Positions 35,786 through 43,774 of a stretch of DNA of 64,000 nucleotides are shown piece after piece. Position numbers and translations under genes: made by a program. The first letter of the stretch is position 1. Each line of letters opens with the position of its first letter. Source of the stretch: Allobosea caraganae (GTDB lineage Bacteria; Pseudomonadota; Alphaproteobacteria; Rhizobiales; Beijerinckiaceae); assembly GCF_003351345.1 (NCBI RefSeq), contig NZ_QQTO01000007.1, positions 1 through 64,000 on the forward strand. The letters are read 5' to 3'. The notes under the pieces are model-generated. The model worked only from the letters and a program-made list of their open reading frames with translations, did no database searches and was not told where the DNA came from.

Positions 35786-36098
35786 GCGAGGCCGTCATTG
35801 ACCTGCCATTGCCGGAGCGCAGCCTCTTTGGCTGAACTCGGCGATCGAACGCTGGCTACGTCGTGTGGCCTCTAGAGAAAGGTCCGGTTCCCGGCTGCCT
35901 CGTCCGCGCGAAAGCCGCGGGGCGCAGGACCGAAACACGTGGGCGCGAGACACCGGCGGATCGCATTGGTCCATGCGGCCTGCGGCGCCTCGCCTTGAAC
36001 CTATCGATTGTAGCCTTGGGAGCGCGGTGATGATCAGGGTCGGAGCGAAATACCAGCATCTTATCCGCAGCGGCGGCTGCATCTGCCACAATCCGCAA
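35786..36098. other. Intergenic region without an identified gene
   Basis: About 310 bp between the lipoprotein and amidohydrolase genes. Open frames here are only extensions or antisense frames of the amidohydrolase. No GGGAY box pair and no clear promoter was seen. Confidence 0.5.
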
Positions 36099-37478
36099 AT
36101 GCGCAGGGTCTCGGAGCGCCTGACCGATTTCTCGCGCCGCGGCTTCCTGGCTGGCCTGGGGGCGGCGCTGGTCGCGGCGGGGCAGCCCAGGCCCGTGCTC
36201 GCGGCTCCTGCGGTCTCGTCCGGCCCGGTCCTGTTCCGGAACCTCCGTCTCTTCGACGGCAAGGCCGACGCGCTTCGCACCGGAATCCAGGTGCTGGTCG
36301 AGGGCAGCAGGATCGCCGCCGTCGATACGACCAACAGCCCGCCGCCTGCCGACGCCCGCACGATCGATTGCGGCGGCCGCGTGCTGATGCCGGGCCTGAT
36401 CGATGCGCATTGGCACGCGCTGTTTGCCGCCGTGCCCCTGGCAATCCTGATGGCGGCGGATCCCGGCTATATCTTCGCCGTCGCCACGGCCGAGGCCGAG
36501 CGCACCTTGCTGCGCGGCTTCACGACGATCCGCGACCTGGGCGGCCCCGTCTACTCCTTCAAGCGGGCGATCGACGACGGGGTGATCGCTGGGCCGCGCA
36601 TCTATCCGTCCGGGCCGATGATCACCACCACCGGCGGCCATGGCGACCTGCGCCAGCTGACCGACCTGCCGCGTACCTCCGATCGGCTCAGCTCAGTCGA
36701 GACGCTGGGCGGCGCCATGATCGCCGACAGTGTCGGCGAGGTGCAGATGCGCACGCGCGAGCAGCTGATGCAGGGCGCTTCCCAGCTCAAGATCGTTGGT
36801 GGGGGCGGCGTGTCCTCGCCGCGCAGCCCGCTCGACATGTCCACCTTCAGCGAGACCGATCTTCGCGCCGCCGTCGCCGTGGCGAAGGACTGGAACACCT
36901 ATGTGACGGTGCACGCCTATGCGCCGAATACGATCCAGCGCGCCATCGCCGCCGGCGCCGCCTGCATCGAGCATGCGCATCTGATGGACGAGGAGACGGC
37001 GAAGCTGATGGCCGACAAGGGCGTCTGGCTGAGCATCCAGCCCTTCCTGAGCACCGAGGATGCCGTGCCGCTGACCGGCCCGAGCGGGGAAAGGCTGCTG
37101 CAGGTGATCGCCGGGACGCACACCGCCTACGAACTGGCGCGCAAATACAAGCTCAAGACGGCCTGGGGGTCCGACATGCTGTTCTCTCCGGCCGTGACCG
37201 CCCGGCAGGGAACGATGCTGACGCACCTGGCGCGCTGGTATGGCAATGCCGAAATCCTGCAGATGGCCACGTCGACGAATGCCGAACTGCTGGCCCTGTC
37301 GAATCTCCGCAATCCCTATCCGGGCCGGCTCGGGGTCATCGAAAAGGGCGCCTTCGCGGATGTCCTCCTGGTCGACGGCAATCCGCTCGAGACAATCGGG
37401 TTGATCGCGGACCCGGACAAGAATCTGAAGGTCATCATGAAGGACGGCAAAATCTACAAGAACACCCTTGCCGCTTGA
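36099..37478 (+). CDS. Tat-exported metal-dependent amidohydrolase
   Basis: 459 residues from ATG 36099. A twin-arginine signal (FSRRGFLAGLGAALVA, Arg13-Arg14) directs folded export. The amidohydrolase barrel shows His104 and His106 (DAHWH), the likely carboxylated Lys in QLKIVGGGG, His in VTVHAYAP and in CIEHAHL, and the final Asp in AWGSDMLF. Sequence resembles imidazolonepropionase-like or Xaa-Pro dipeptidase-like members (PGLIDAH, GRLGVIEKGAFADVLLVDGNPL). Substrate is unknown. A start further upstream (frame open from 35865) would bury the signal and was rejected. Confidence 0.85.
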   Translation: MRRVSERLTDFSRRGFLAGLGAALVAAGQPRPVLAAPAVSSGPVLFRNLRLFDGKADALRTGIQVLVEGSRIAAVDTTNSPPPADARTIDCGGRVLMPGLIDAHWHALFAAVPLAILMAADPGYIFAVATAEAERTLLRGFTTIRDLGGPVYSFKRAIDDGVIAGPRIYPSGPMITTTGGHGDLRQLTDLPRTSDRLSSVETLGGAMIADSVGEVQMRTREQLMQGASQLKIVGGGGVSSPRSPLDMSTFSETDLRAAVAVAKDWNTYVTVHAYAPNTIQRAIAAGAACIEHAHLMDEETAKLMADKGVWLSIQPFLSTEDAVPLTGPSGERLLQVIAGTHTAYELARKYKLKTAWGSDMLFSPAVTARQGTMLTHLARWYGNAEILQMATSTNAELLALSNLRNPYPGRLGVIEKGAFADVLLVDGNPLETIGLIADPDKNLKVIMKDGKIYKNTLAA

Positions 37479-37574
37479 GCAGGGAACGGAGGGACCGCCG
37501 CTGCCGGGACGCACTCAGTCCACATTTCAACGGTAGGCGTTCTTTCGGCTGGCATTATCCGGGGACTGCAACGA

Positions 37575-38816
37575 ATGCTCGTGCAGATCGGAACGCTCAT
37601 CGCTGCCACGGGCCTCGTTCAGCTCGCCAACGGCTTCTTCAACACCTTCCTGTCGCTGCGGCTCACCGTAGAGGACTTCGGCGCGACGCTGACAGGTATC
37701 GTGCTCAGCGCCTATTTCATCGGCTTCACCATAGGCGCGGTGAGCAGCGGGCAGGTGATCCAGCGCGTCGGCCACATCCGCGCCTACACGGCGTTCGCCG
37801 GCATGGTGGTGATCGCGACCGCGGTGATGCCGCTTTTCGCTTCGCCGATCGCCTGGATCCTGTGCCGGGCCGTCATCGGCATGGGGTGCGTCGGCCTGTT
37901 CATCACCACCGAGAGCTGGTTGAACGCCAAGGCGCAAGCCGACCAGCGCGGCCGGGTCTTCGCGATCTACATGGTCGGCACGTTTCTGGCGCTGGCCGCC
38001 GGGCAACTGCTGATCGGCAAGCTCGCCATCCAGTCGTCGACGCCCTTCAACATCATCGTTGCCCTCTTCGCGCTTGCCCTGGTGATGGTGAGCACGACGC
38101 GGGCCGAACCACCCGCGGTCACGCCGGAGGCCTCGACGCTACGCTATGGCGACCTCACCCGGCAGGCGCCCGTCGCGGTGGTCGGCTGCGTCATCAGCGG
38201 AATGATCAGCAGCGCCTTCTACGCGCTCGTGCCGGCCTGGATGCTGAGCAATCACGTCGCACAGGAGACCATCGCGCTGTTCATGCTCGTCGCGGTATTG
38301 GGCGGGCTCGCGCTGCAGGTCCCGGTCGGCCGCCTGTCGGACCGCGTCGACCGGCGGGTCGTTCTGGCCGGGCTCGCGCTCGGATTCTCGGCTGCCGCCA
38401 TCCTGCTGGTGCTGCTGCCGCGGCGCCTCGCCGCCGTCCTGCCGGTGGCTGCGTTGCTCGGCGGCTTCATGTCGACGCTCTATCCGGTCTGCGTCGCCCA
38501 CGCGCTCGACCGCATGCCGGCCGATCGCGTCGTCGCCGTCAGCGGCAGGTTGATCCTCGTCAGTGGCTTGGGGTCGGCGCTGGGGCCGATCGTCGGAGCC
38601 GGCGTCATGGCACGGCTGGATATCGACGGGCTGCTGTATTTCATGGCGGCGGCGGCTGCTCTGCTCGCGGGCGTCGCCGGGCTGCGCATCTTGGCCAGGG
38701 CGCCTCCAGTGAAGGTGGAACGCCCCTTCGAGGTCATCGATCCCATGACCGCACCGATCTCGCTGGAGCCAGAAGCCACCGACGAGGACGGCACGCCGCG
38801 CCCGGTTGCGGCGTGA
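37575..38816 (+). CDS. MFS permease (YcaD-like group)
   Basis: 413 residues, twelve membrane helices, amino-terminal motif QLANGFFNTFLSLRLTVEDFGATLTGIVLSAYFIGFTIGA and TTESWLNAKAQADQRGRVFAIYM typical of the YcaD/UMF group. The final 35 residues are hydrophilic and acidic. Substrate is not known. It is the last intact gene before the second 23-bp repeat. Confidence 0.85.
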   Translation: MLVQIGTLIAATGLVQLANGFFNTFLSLRLTVEDFGATLTGIVLSAYFIGFTIGAVSSGQVIQRVGHIRAYTAFAGMVVIATAVMPLFASPIAWILCRAVIGMGCVGLFITTESWLNAKAQADQRGRVFAIYMVGTFLALAAGQLLIGKLAIQSSTPFNIIVALFALALVMVSTTRAEPPAVTPEASTLRYGDLTRQAPVAVVGCVISGMISSAFYALVPAWMLSNHVAQETIALFMLVAVLGGLALQVPVGRLSDRVDRRVVLAGLALGFSAAAILLVLLPRRLAAVLPVAALLGGFMSTLYPVCVAHALDRMPADRVVAVSGRLILVSGLGSALGPIVGAGVMARLDIDGLLYFMAAAAALLAGVAGLRILARAPPVKVERPFEVIDPMTAPISLEPEATDEDGTPRPVAA

Positions 38817-38830
38817 CGCCCCGGCGATAC

Positions 38831-38985
38831 CTAGGCGACGGTCGGCGCCGCGGACAGCTCAGGCTTCCACTCGGCGTCTGGAACTCGGCGCGGTACCGCC
38901 CGGTCAGCTCGAGCAAGGTGCCGAGATTCTCTTGCGGCGCGTCGGCCTCGACGTCGAAGGACAAGCGGACAGGTACAGCGGCCGA
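38831..38985 (-). pseudogene. Fragment of an OsmC-like gene, frameshifted
   Basis: On the minus strand one frame reads AAVPVRLSFDVEADAPQENL, continuing GTLLELTGRYRAEFQT, the carboxyl end of an OsmC/Ohr-like peroxidase, and then has to change frame to reach a plausible tail AEWKPELSAAPTVA-stop at 38831. The residue usually Cys in RYCVVFQTL is Arg here, and the upstream part of the gene is absent. OsmC proteins reduce organic peroxides; this copy is broken at 5' end and by a frameshift. Confidence 0.45.
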
Positions 38986-39309
38986 GTTTGTGCGACCGTA
39001 TAAAGGCCTTCCACGAATGAGGTGCCTCGCTGACGGTACTTTTCTGAGAATGAACCGCTCTGCGGGAGGGCGTGGCAGTGTATCGAAAATGCGATAGTAG
39101 GTGATAGATGAGCCGCCCCAGATTGGGCAAATTATTCAATGAAATCAAAAGCGTAGATTATGGCGGCCTTGCAGCGGACACATTTCGGAGACAGGTATTT
39201 TCATAAATGAAAACAGTAGCTTAAAGCACACCCGAACAATCGAGTGGGAGTGAGGCGTGTAGGCGAAGGATGTTCCAGGTAGGGCTGCGCCGAAGCTGTC
39301 GTTGACGAC
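38986..39309. other. AT-richer spacer with the right 23-bp repeat
   Basis: No gene is supported here. The stretch 39040-39235 is visibly richer in A and T than flanking genes, has stops in all frames and leads into the second guaA-tail repeat. It resembles decayed DNA at an island border. Confidence 0.5.
39233..39255 (+). repeat. Right copy of 23-bp direct repeat: guaA 3'-end att-like core
   Basis: Identical over 23 bp to 3142-3164 and in the same orientation; it again encodes RTIEWE-stop, preceded by unrelated sequence with a stop in frame. A chance 23-bp identity within 64 kb is very unlikely. Together the copies mark the borders of the 36-kb segment. Confidence 0.65.
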
Positions 39310-39756
39310 CTATTCGGCGGGGACCGGGATGATGGTGGTGAAGCGCCACCCTTGAGTCGTGCGGACGGCGATCTGATTTATTAGGAACCTCAGCGTCCGT
39401 GCCGCTTGGCCGGGGGCGCCAATCGTGATCCGCGTGGGCACGTAGAGGTGCATTGTGTCCGGCCCGAGCCGTGTGATGCGGCACTCTGCAATCTCCGGTT
39501 CGAACTGCCAGGTGCCCCTGAAATTGTTCTCGAAGCGCTGCAGCACGGCTTCTCGCCCGAAAAACTGCCCGGCGCGAGCCACAAACATGACAGAGCCTGC
39601 GTAGGCTGGCGTGTCGGGGGCGAGGACGGCGTCGATTCCGGCGAGGTCGTGTGCATTCTCGGCTCGCACCTGGCGTTCGAACAAGGCGCGGACTTCGGCA
39701 GCTTCATCCGTTTGAGCCGCGCTCGGGCCAAGGTCGGCGGGAAGTGTTTGCGTCAT
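39310..39756 (-). CDS. SnoaL/DUF4440-like protein (NTF2 fold)
   Basis: 148 residues from ATG 39756. The NTF2-like cone fold is suggested by VRALFERQVRAENAHDLAGIDAVLAPDTPAY, FFGREAVLQRFENNFRGTW and TLRFLINQIAVRTTQGWRFTTIIPVP. Such proteins (SgcJ/EcaC group) are small enzymes or binding proteins of diverse function. No catalytic residues can be assigned from the sequence alone. It lies next to the right repeat, outside the bounded segment. Confidence 0.75.
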   Translation of the reverse strand: MTQTLPADLGPSAAQTDEAAEVRALFERQVRAENAHDLAGIDAVLAPDTPAYAGSVMFVARAGQFFGREAVLQRFENNFRGTWQFEPEIAECRITRLGPDTMHLYVPTRITIGAPGQAARTLRFLINQIAVRTTQGWRFTTIIPVPAE

Positions 39757-39950
39757 AGGTCCAAATCTTTCTCGGGTGCGCACCGTAGCGTCCAATATGC
39801 ATTTGCGCCGATATGGGCGGCGATTTCGAGGCTATGGCCGCAGAGTCCCGTGTGCACGACAAATTGGCGCATGGGCGTCCTACTCACAGGACCTGGCGAC
39901 GCGTCGAACAGGTGTTGGTGCGCATTGGAGCCCTGGCGCACGGCGCAGCG

Positions 39951-40373
39951 TCACCTTGGCCGGCGCACCGCTCTCACCTTGCCGCTGTTTCCGCCGCCGC
40001 AATAGAACCGCTCGCCGCCGTCGGCTTCGAGGCCGGACACGAAGACGCCTGCGGGCATGTCGAGCCGCTCCAAAACCTCGCCCGTTCGCGGATCGACGCG
40101 CCTGAGATCGCTCTCATCGCCTTCCCAGGTGCCGTGCCAAGCTCGCCATCGCTCCAGGTCACCCCGGTGACGAAGCGGTTGGACTCGATGGTGCGCAGGA
40201 TCGCTCCCGTCTCGGGGTCGATCTGGTGAATCTTCCGGTCCTGGTACTGGCCCACCCAGAGCGTCCCCTCGGCCCAGGTCAGCCCCGAATCGCCGCCGCC
40301 TCCGGGCGCCGGGATCGTGGCGAGCACCTGGCCGGTCTCCGGGTCGATCTTCTGGATGCGGCTCTCGGCGATC
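39951..40373 (-). pseudogene. Beta-propeller (Vgb/YncE-like) gene remnant, frameshifted and 5'-truncated
   Basis: The minus strand encodes propeller repeats: IQKIDPETGQVLATIP, IHQIDPETGAILRTIE, VTGVTWSDGEL, then in another frame WHGTWEGDESDLRRVDPRTG and a FVSGLEADGGERFYCGGG end. Joining the frames needs one extra base near 40138-40142 (GAGCT-TGGCACGG lacks one base), so a single-base deletion broke the gene. The 5' half is missing: similarity stops at about 40373, where plus-strand DUF899 sequence begins. Not expected to make a functional protein. Confidence 0.7.
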
Positions 40374-40868
40374 GCGGACGGGTTCAACGGCATCGTCGTC
40401 CATCTGGCGAACCATGACGTCACGCTGACGGCGGTGTCGCGGGCGCCACTCGCCAAGCTGCAGGCCTTCAGGCAGCGAATGGGCTGGACGTTTCCCTGGG
40501 CCTCGTCGGCCGGCGGCGAGTTCAATTACGACTTCAACGTCTCGTTCTCGGAGGAGGCGCAGCGGGCGGGAGCGATCGACTACAATTATCGGCGCGGCGG
40601 CTTCGTGATGGACGCGCTGCCGACCACCGGGCCTGTCGCCGAGTTCGCGGCCATGTCCGGAACCGACGTGCCGACCTATGCACGCGACAGGCCGGGCCTG
40701 AGCGCCTTCGCGCTGGAGGATGGCGTCGTCTACCATACCTACTCCACCTATGCGCGCGGCGTGGACGGCATCTGGGGCATGTTCCCCTGGCTCGACCGTG
40801 CGCCCAAGGGGCGCAACGAGGCCGGCGGCCCGTGGTGGCGCCACCACGACGACTACGGCAGGGGCTGA
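40374..40868 (+). pseudogene. DUF899 gene lacking its 5' part
   Basis: From about 40374 the plus strand reads ADGFNGIVVHLANHDVTLTAVS, MGWTFPWASSAGGEFNYDFNV, VYHTYSTYARGVDGIWGMFPWLDRAPKGRNE: the carboxyl two-thirds of a DUF899 (thioredoxin-like) protein, normally about 230-260 residues. The first ~80 residues, including the CPSC-type region, are missing because the gene is joined directly to the propeller remnant. A start is possible inside the other gene's sequence (ATG 40317), but the product would be chimeric. Confidence 0.7.
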
Positions 40869-40876
40869 GTGAGGCC

Positions 40877-41140
40877 GTGGCGATCCGTCGTGAAAATAGC
40901 GCGGCGTCCGCTTTCGGCACTGCCGATTGGCTCGGCCTCGCGGCCGCGCCAACCTTCGCGATCATGGCGCTGCTGACGGCAATGTTCGGTCGCGGTCAGC
41001 CGGACATCCTCTGTTCGGCGATGCATGATGCGTCGCCCCTGAGCGGAATGGTCACGATGTACGCGCTGATGAGCACCTTCCATTTGGCGCCTTGGCTGAG
41101 GCTGATCTCCAGCCAAGCCCGCGGCGGCCGCCGGAGCTGA
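40877..41140 (+). CDS. Small two-helix membrane protein, unknown function
   Basis: 87 residues from GTG 40877, nine bases after the DUF899 stop. Two hydrophobic segments (WLGLAAAPTFAIMALLTAMFG; SGMVTMYALMSTFHLAPWLRLI) are linked by a short loop with a Cys and a His. Proteins of this size and pattern often follow DUF899 genes, so it probably was the second gene of that operon. No function is known. Confidence 0.6.
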   Translation: MAIRRENSAASAFGTADWLGLAAAPTFAIMALLTAMFGRGQPDILCSAMHDASPLSGMVTMYALMSTFHLAPWLRLISSQARGGRRS

Positions 41141-41148
41141 TCCGGCGC

Positions 41149-42120
41149 CTATGTCAGCAGTACCGTCGCGCCGGTCGTCTGCCGCGCCGCCAGCCGGCGG
41201 TGCGCCTCCGCTGCCTCCGCGAGCGGCAGGCGGGCATGGACGGGGATCTTTACCGCCCCGCTCAGGACGACGTCGAACAACTCCTCGCTCATGGCGAGCA
41301 CGTCCTCGCGCTTTGCGAGATGCGTGAACAGCAGCTGCCAGGTGGCGAAGAGCGAGCCCTTCTGCATCAGCAGCATGATGTCGAATGGCTCGATCGGTCC
41401 CGAGGCCGTGCCGAAGCTGACGAAGGTGCCCAGCGGCCGCAGGCAATCGAGCGAGGCCGGGAAGGTCGCCTTGCCGACGCCGTCATAGACGACATGGCAA
41501 CCCGCGCCCCCGGTGATCTCCCGTACGCGCGCCGCAAAATCCTCTTTGCGGTAGTCGATGACATGGTCGCAGCCGTTCCGGCGGGCAAGCTCGGCCTTCT
41601 CGGGCGAGCCGACCGTGCCGATGACGGTCGCGCCGAGATGCTTGGCCCATTGCGTCAGGATCAGCCCGACGCCGCCCGCCGCAGCGTGCACCAGGATGAT
41701 GTGTCCGGCCGCGACGCGAAAAGTGCGGCGCAGCAGGTATTGCGCCGTCAGCCCCTTCAGCATCATCGCTGCGCCGGTCTCGAAAGCGATGGCGTCCGGC
41801 AAGTGCACGAGGTAGCGGGTCGGCACGATGCGCTCCTCGGCATAGGAGCCGAGCATCTCGACATAGGCCACGCGGTCGCCCGGCGCGAAATCGCGGACGC
41901 CTTCACCAACCGCGACGACCTCGCCCGCGCCCTCGTTGCCGGGGATGAAGGGCAGGGCAGGCGGCGCGTAGTCGCCGGTGCGGAAGTAGATGTCGGTGAA
42001 GTTGAGGCCGACAGCCCTGTTGCGGACGCGGACCTCGCCGGGCCCGGGCTGGCCGATCTCGACGTCCTCATAGGTCAGCACCTCTGGCCCGCCATGGCGG
42101 TGAACACGGATCGCTTTCAT
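41149..42120 (-). CDS. Quinone oxidoreductase (zeta-crystallin-like MDR)
   Basis: 323 residues from ATG 42120. GroES-like domain (VGLNFTDIYFRTGDYAPPALPFIPGNEGAGEVVAVGEGV) then a Rossmann domain with the NADPH motif HAAAGGVGLILTQWAKHLGA. No zinc-ligand Cys cluster is present, as in quinone reductases of this family. It reduces quinones with NADPH by homology. A LysR regulator is divergent, 108 bp away, and probably controls it. Confidence 0.92.
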   Translation of the reverse strand: MKAIRVHRHGGPEVLTYEDVEIGQPGPGEVRVRNRAVGLNFTDIYFRTGDYAPPALPFIPGNEGAGEVVAVGEGVRDFAPGDRVAYVEMLGSYAEERIVPTRYLVHLPDAIAFETGAAMMLKGLTAQYLLRRTFRVAAGHIILVHAAAGGVGLILTQWAKHLGATVIGTVGSPEKAELARRNGCDHVIDYRKEDFAARVREITGGAGCHVVYDGVGKATFPASLDCLRPLGTFVSFGTASGPIEPFDIMLLMQKGSLFATWQLLFTHLAKREDVLAMSEELFDVVLSGAVKIPVHARLPLAEAAEAHRRLAARQTTGATVLLT

Positions 42121-42228
42121 GATGTCGGCTTCCTCGCTGCGTTGCATGCCGGCCCGGGCTTGGCGGGAGATAGCGCGCAGCGAGCTACGGTTGTAGGCTG
42201 ATATCGGCGACATCAGAGTTCACCAAAA

Positions 42229-43098
42229 ATGATATCCGACCAGATCGGCCTCGACCTTCTCCGGACCTTCGTCGCGGTCTGCCGGCAGGGCAGCCTGAGC
42301 CGGGTCGCGGCGCAGACCGGCCGCACCCAATCGGCGTTGAGCATGCAGATGCGCCGGCTCGAGGGCCTGCTCGAGCGGCATTTGTTTCAGCGCACCGGCC
42401 GCGGCGTCGTGCCGACTCCCGAGGGCGAGCTCTTCCTGGGCTACGCGACCCGCATCCTCGCCCTTGGCGATGAGGCCGTGACGCGTCTGCGGCAGGCCGA
42501 GATCAGCGGCGTCGTGCGCGTCGGCCTCGCGGAGGAGATCGCGACCGCGTCGTTGCCGGCCGCTTTGGGACGGCTGCACCGCGCCTATCCCGACATCCGC
42601 CCCGACGTCGTGGTCGAGCACAGCGTCGCGCTCGGCCGGCTTTGGGGCGAAGACGGCCTGGACATCATGATCGGCCCCACCTCGGTCGTCACCGCCGATG
42701 CGCTGATCACATGGAATGTCGCGCTCCAATGGGTCGGAGCCCCCGACTATGCCCCAGATCCGGAGCGGCCGCTCGACCTCGTCGCCTTCGCCGCGCCCTG
42801 CCTGTGGCGCCGGCGCATGATCGATGCGCTGGTCGCGGCCGGCCGGGAGCACAAGGTCACGTTCACGAGCCAGAGCGTCACGGCTCTGCAGGCGGCGATC
42901 GAAAGCGGATTGGGCATCGGGCTGCTGCCGGCCGAATCCGTTCGGGCCGGGGCGATGCGGGTGTTGAAGACGTCGGCCGGCGTGCCGGAGCCGCTGACCG
43001 TCCAGTACGGCCTCTACGCCCATGACCGGCGAAAGCCGGTCGTGGACGCCGCGATCGCTGCGCTGCGGGAGGGCATACCGGCAATGCCGGGGCTGTGA
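42229..43098 (+). CDS. LysR-family transcriptional regulator
   Basis: 289 residues. The amino-terminal winged helix (LDLLRTFVAVCRQGSLSRVAAQTGRTQSALSMQMRRLEGLLERHLFQRTGRGVVPTPEGE) is typical LysR; the rest is the periplasmic-binding-like effector domain (VVRVGLAEEIATASLPAALGRLHRAYPDIRP...). Effector unknown. Divergent to the quinone oxidoreductase, the usual arrangement for a LysR protein and its target; the intergenic region is 108 bp. Confidence 0.92.
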   Translation: MISDQIGLDLLRTFVAVCRQGSLSRVAAQTGRTQSALSMQMRRLEGLLERHLFQRTGRGVVPTPEGELFLGYATRILALGDEAVTRLRQAEISGVVRVGLAEEIATASLPAALGRLHRAYPDIRPDVVVEHSVALGRLWGEDGLDIMIGPTSVVTADALITWNVALQWVGAPDYAPDPERPLDLVAFAAPCLWRRRMIDALVAAGREHKVTFTSQSVTALQAAIESGLGIGLLPAESVRAGAMRVLKTSAGVPEPLTVQYGLYAHDRRKPVVDAAIAALREGIPAMPGL

Positions 43099-43274
43099 CC
43101 CATTCTCGGGTTTGGCGATAATCGGCGGCGCGACGAGCGGCCTTCGGCGCAGACCGGAGATCTGCAAAAATATTTTGGTCTCGATGTCGATTTGGCATGG
43201 GCTCGTTCGTCGAGACCCTGAGGGGTGGGAGCACGACGTCGTCGCGCCAGTGCCCTCGGCAAGGAGACGAAGAC

Positions 43275-43631
43275 ATGCGTTTCATGATGATGGTCAAGAC
43301 CGGTAATACCGCGCCGCCTACGCCCGCGCTGATGGAGGCGATGGGCAAGCTCATCGAGCGCGAGTTCACGGCGGGCAGGTTGATCGACACCGGCGGTCTG
43401 CTGCCGAAGCCGATGGGCTTCGAGGTCCGGCTGTCGGGCGGGAAGGTCGAGGTGATCGACGGCCCCTTTACCGAGGCCAAGGAGGTTATCGGCGGCTATG
43501 CCATCTTCGAGCTTGCCGGCCGCGACGAAGCCCTCGCCAGCGCGCTCGAGTTCATGAACCTGCATAAGGAGCTGGCCGGGGACTGGGAGGGCGTCTGCGA
43601 AGTGCGCCCGATGGAGGCCCACGGGGCCTGA
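43275..43631 (+). CDS. YciI/DGPF-domain protein
   Basis: 118 residues. Signature MRFMMMVKTGN, the Gly-rich LIDTGGLLPKPMGFEVRLSGGKVEVIDGPFTEAKEVIGGYAIFEL (DGPF in its middle) and an EVRPM end identify the YCII-related DGPF family. Many members accompany ECF sigma factors; no such gene is adjacent here. Function is not known. GGAGACGAAGAC precedes the ATG at 43275. Confidence 0.88.
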   Translation: MRFMMMVKTGNTAPPTPALMEAMGKLIEREFTAGRLIDTGGLLPKPMGFEVRLSGGKVEVIDGPFTEAKEVIGGYAIFELAGRDEALASALEFMNLHKELAGDWEGVCEVRPMEAHGA

Positions 43632-43637
43632 CCGCGC

Positions 43638-43669
43638 GCCGTGCGCATCGGCGGCCCGATGCGCACGGC
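43638..43669 (+). terminator. Strong hairpin after the YciI-like gene
   Basis: GCCGTGCGCATCGG (43638-43651) pairs exactly with CCGATGCGCACGGC (43656-43669) around a four-base loop, seven bases after the stop at 43631. There is no T-run, so it may act with Rho or as a bidirectional structure. Confidence 0.5.
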
Positions 43670-43718
43670 CAAACCCTTGCGCGCCCGAGTCATTCGTGAA
43701 GATTTTCTTGCTTGCAGT

Positions 43719-43733
43719 GTTCTCTATTTGTTC
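43719..43733 (+). promoter_or_regulatory. Alphaproteobacterial LexA (SOS) box GTTC-N7-GTTC
   Basis: GTTC at 43719-43722 and GTTC at 43730-43733 are separated by exactly seven bases (TCTATTT). GTTCN7GTTC is the LexA operator of Alphaproteobacteria, as seen before recA and imuA/imuB/dnaE2. It lies 42 bp before the ATG of the 2H phosphoesterase gene in an AT-rich promoter region, so LexA repression of that gene is likely. Confidence 0.7.
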
Positions 43734-43774
43734 TAAATTAGGGCAATTCAGTCTGTGTTTGAGTAGGCGTTGAG

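Noticed and set aside
36368-39097. A 909-codon plus-strand open frame
   Set aside because: It runs through the amidohydrolase and MFS genes in another frame, is rich in Arg, Gly, Ala and His with no motif, and is a product of high GC.
39757-39950. Possible gene between the SnoaL-like gene and the propeller remnant
   Set aside because: Only short frames with no motif on either strand; the minus-strand extension MDATVRTRERFGP of the SnoaL-like gene has no supporting start signal.
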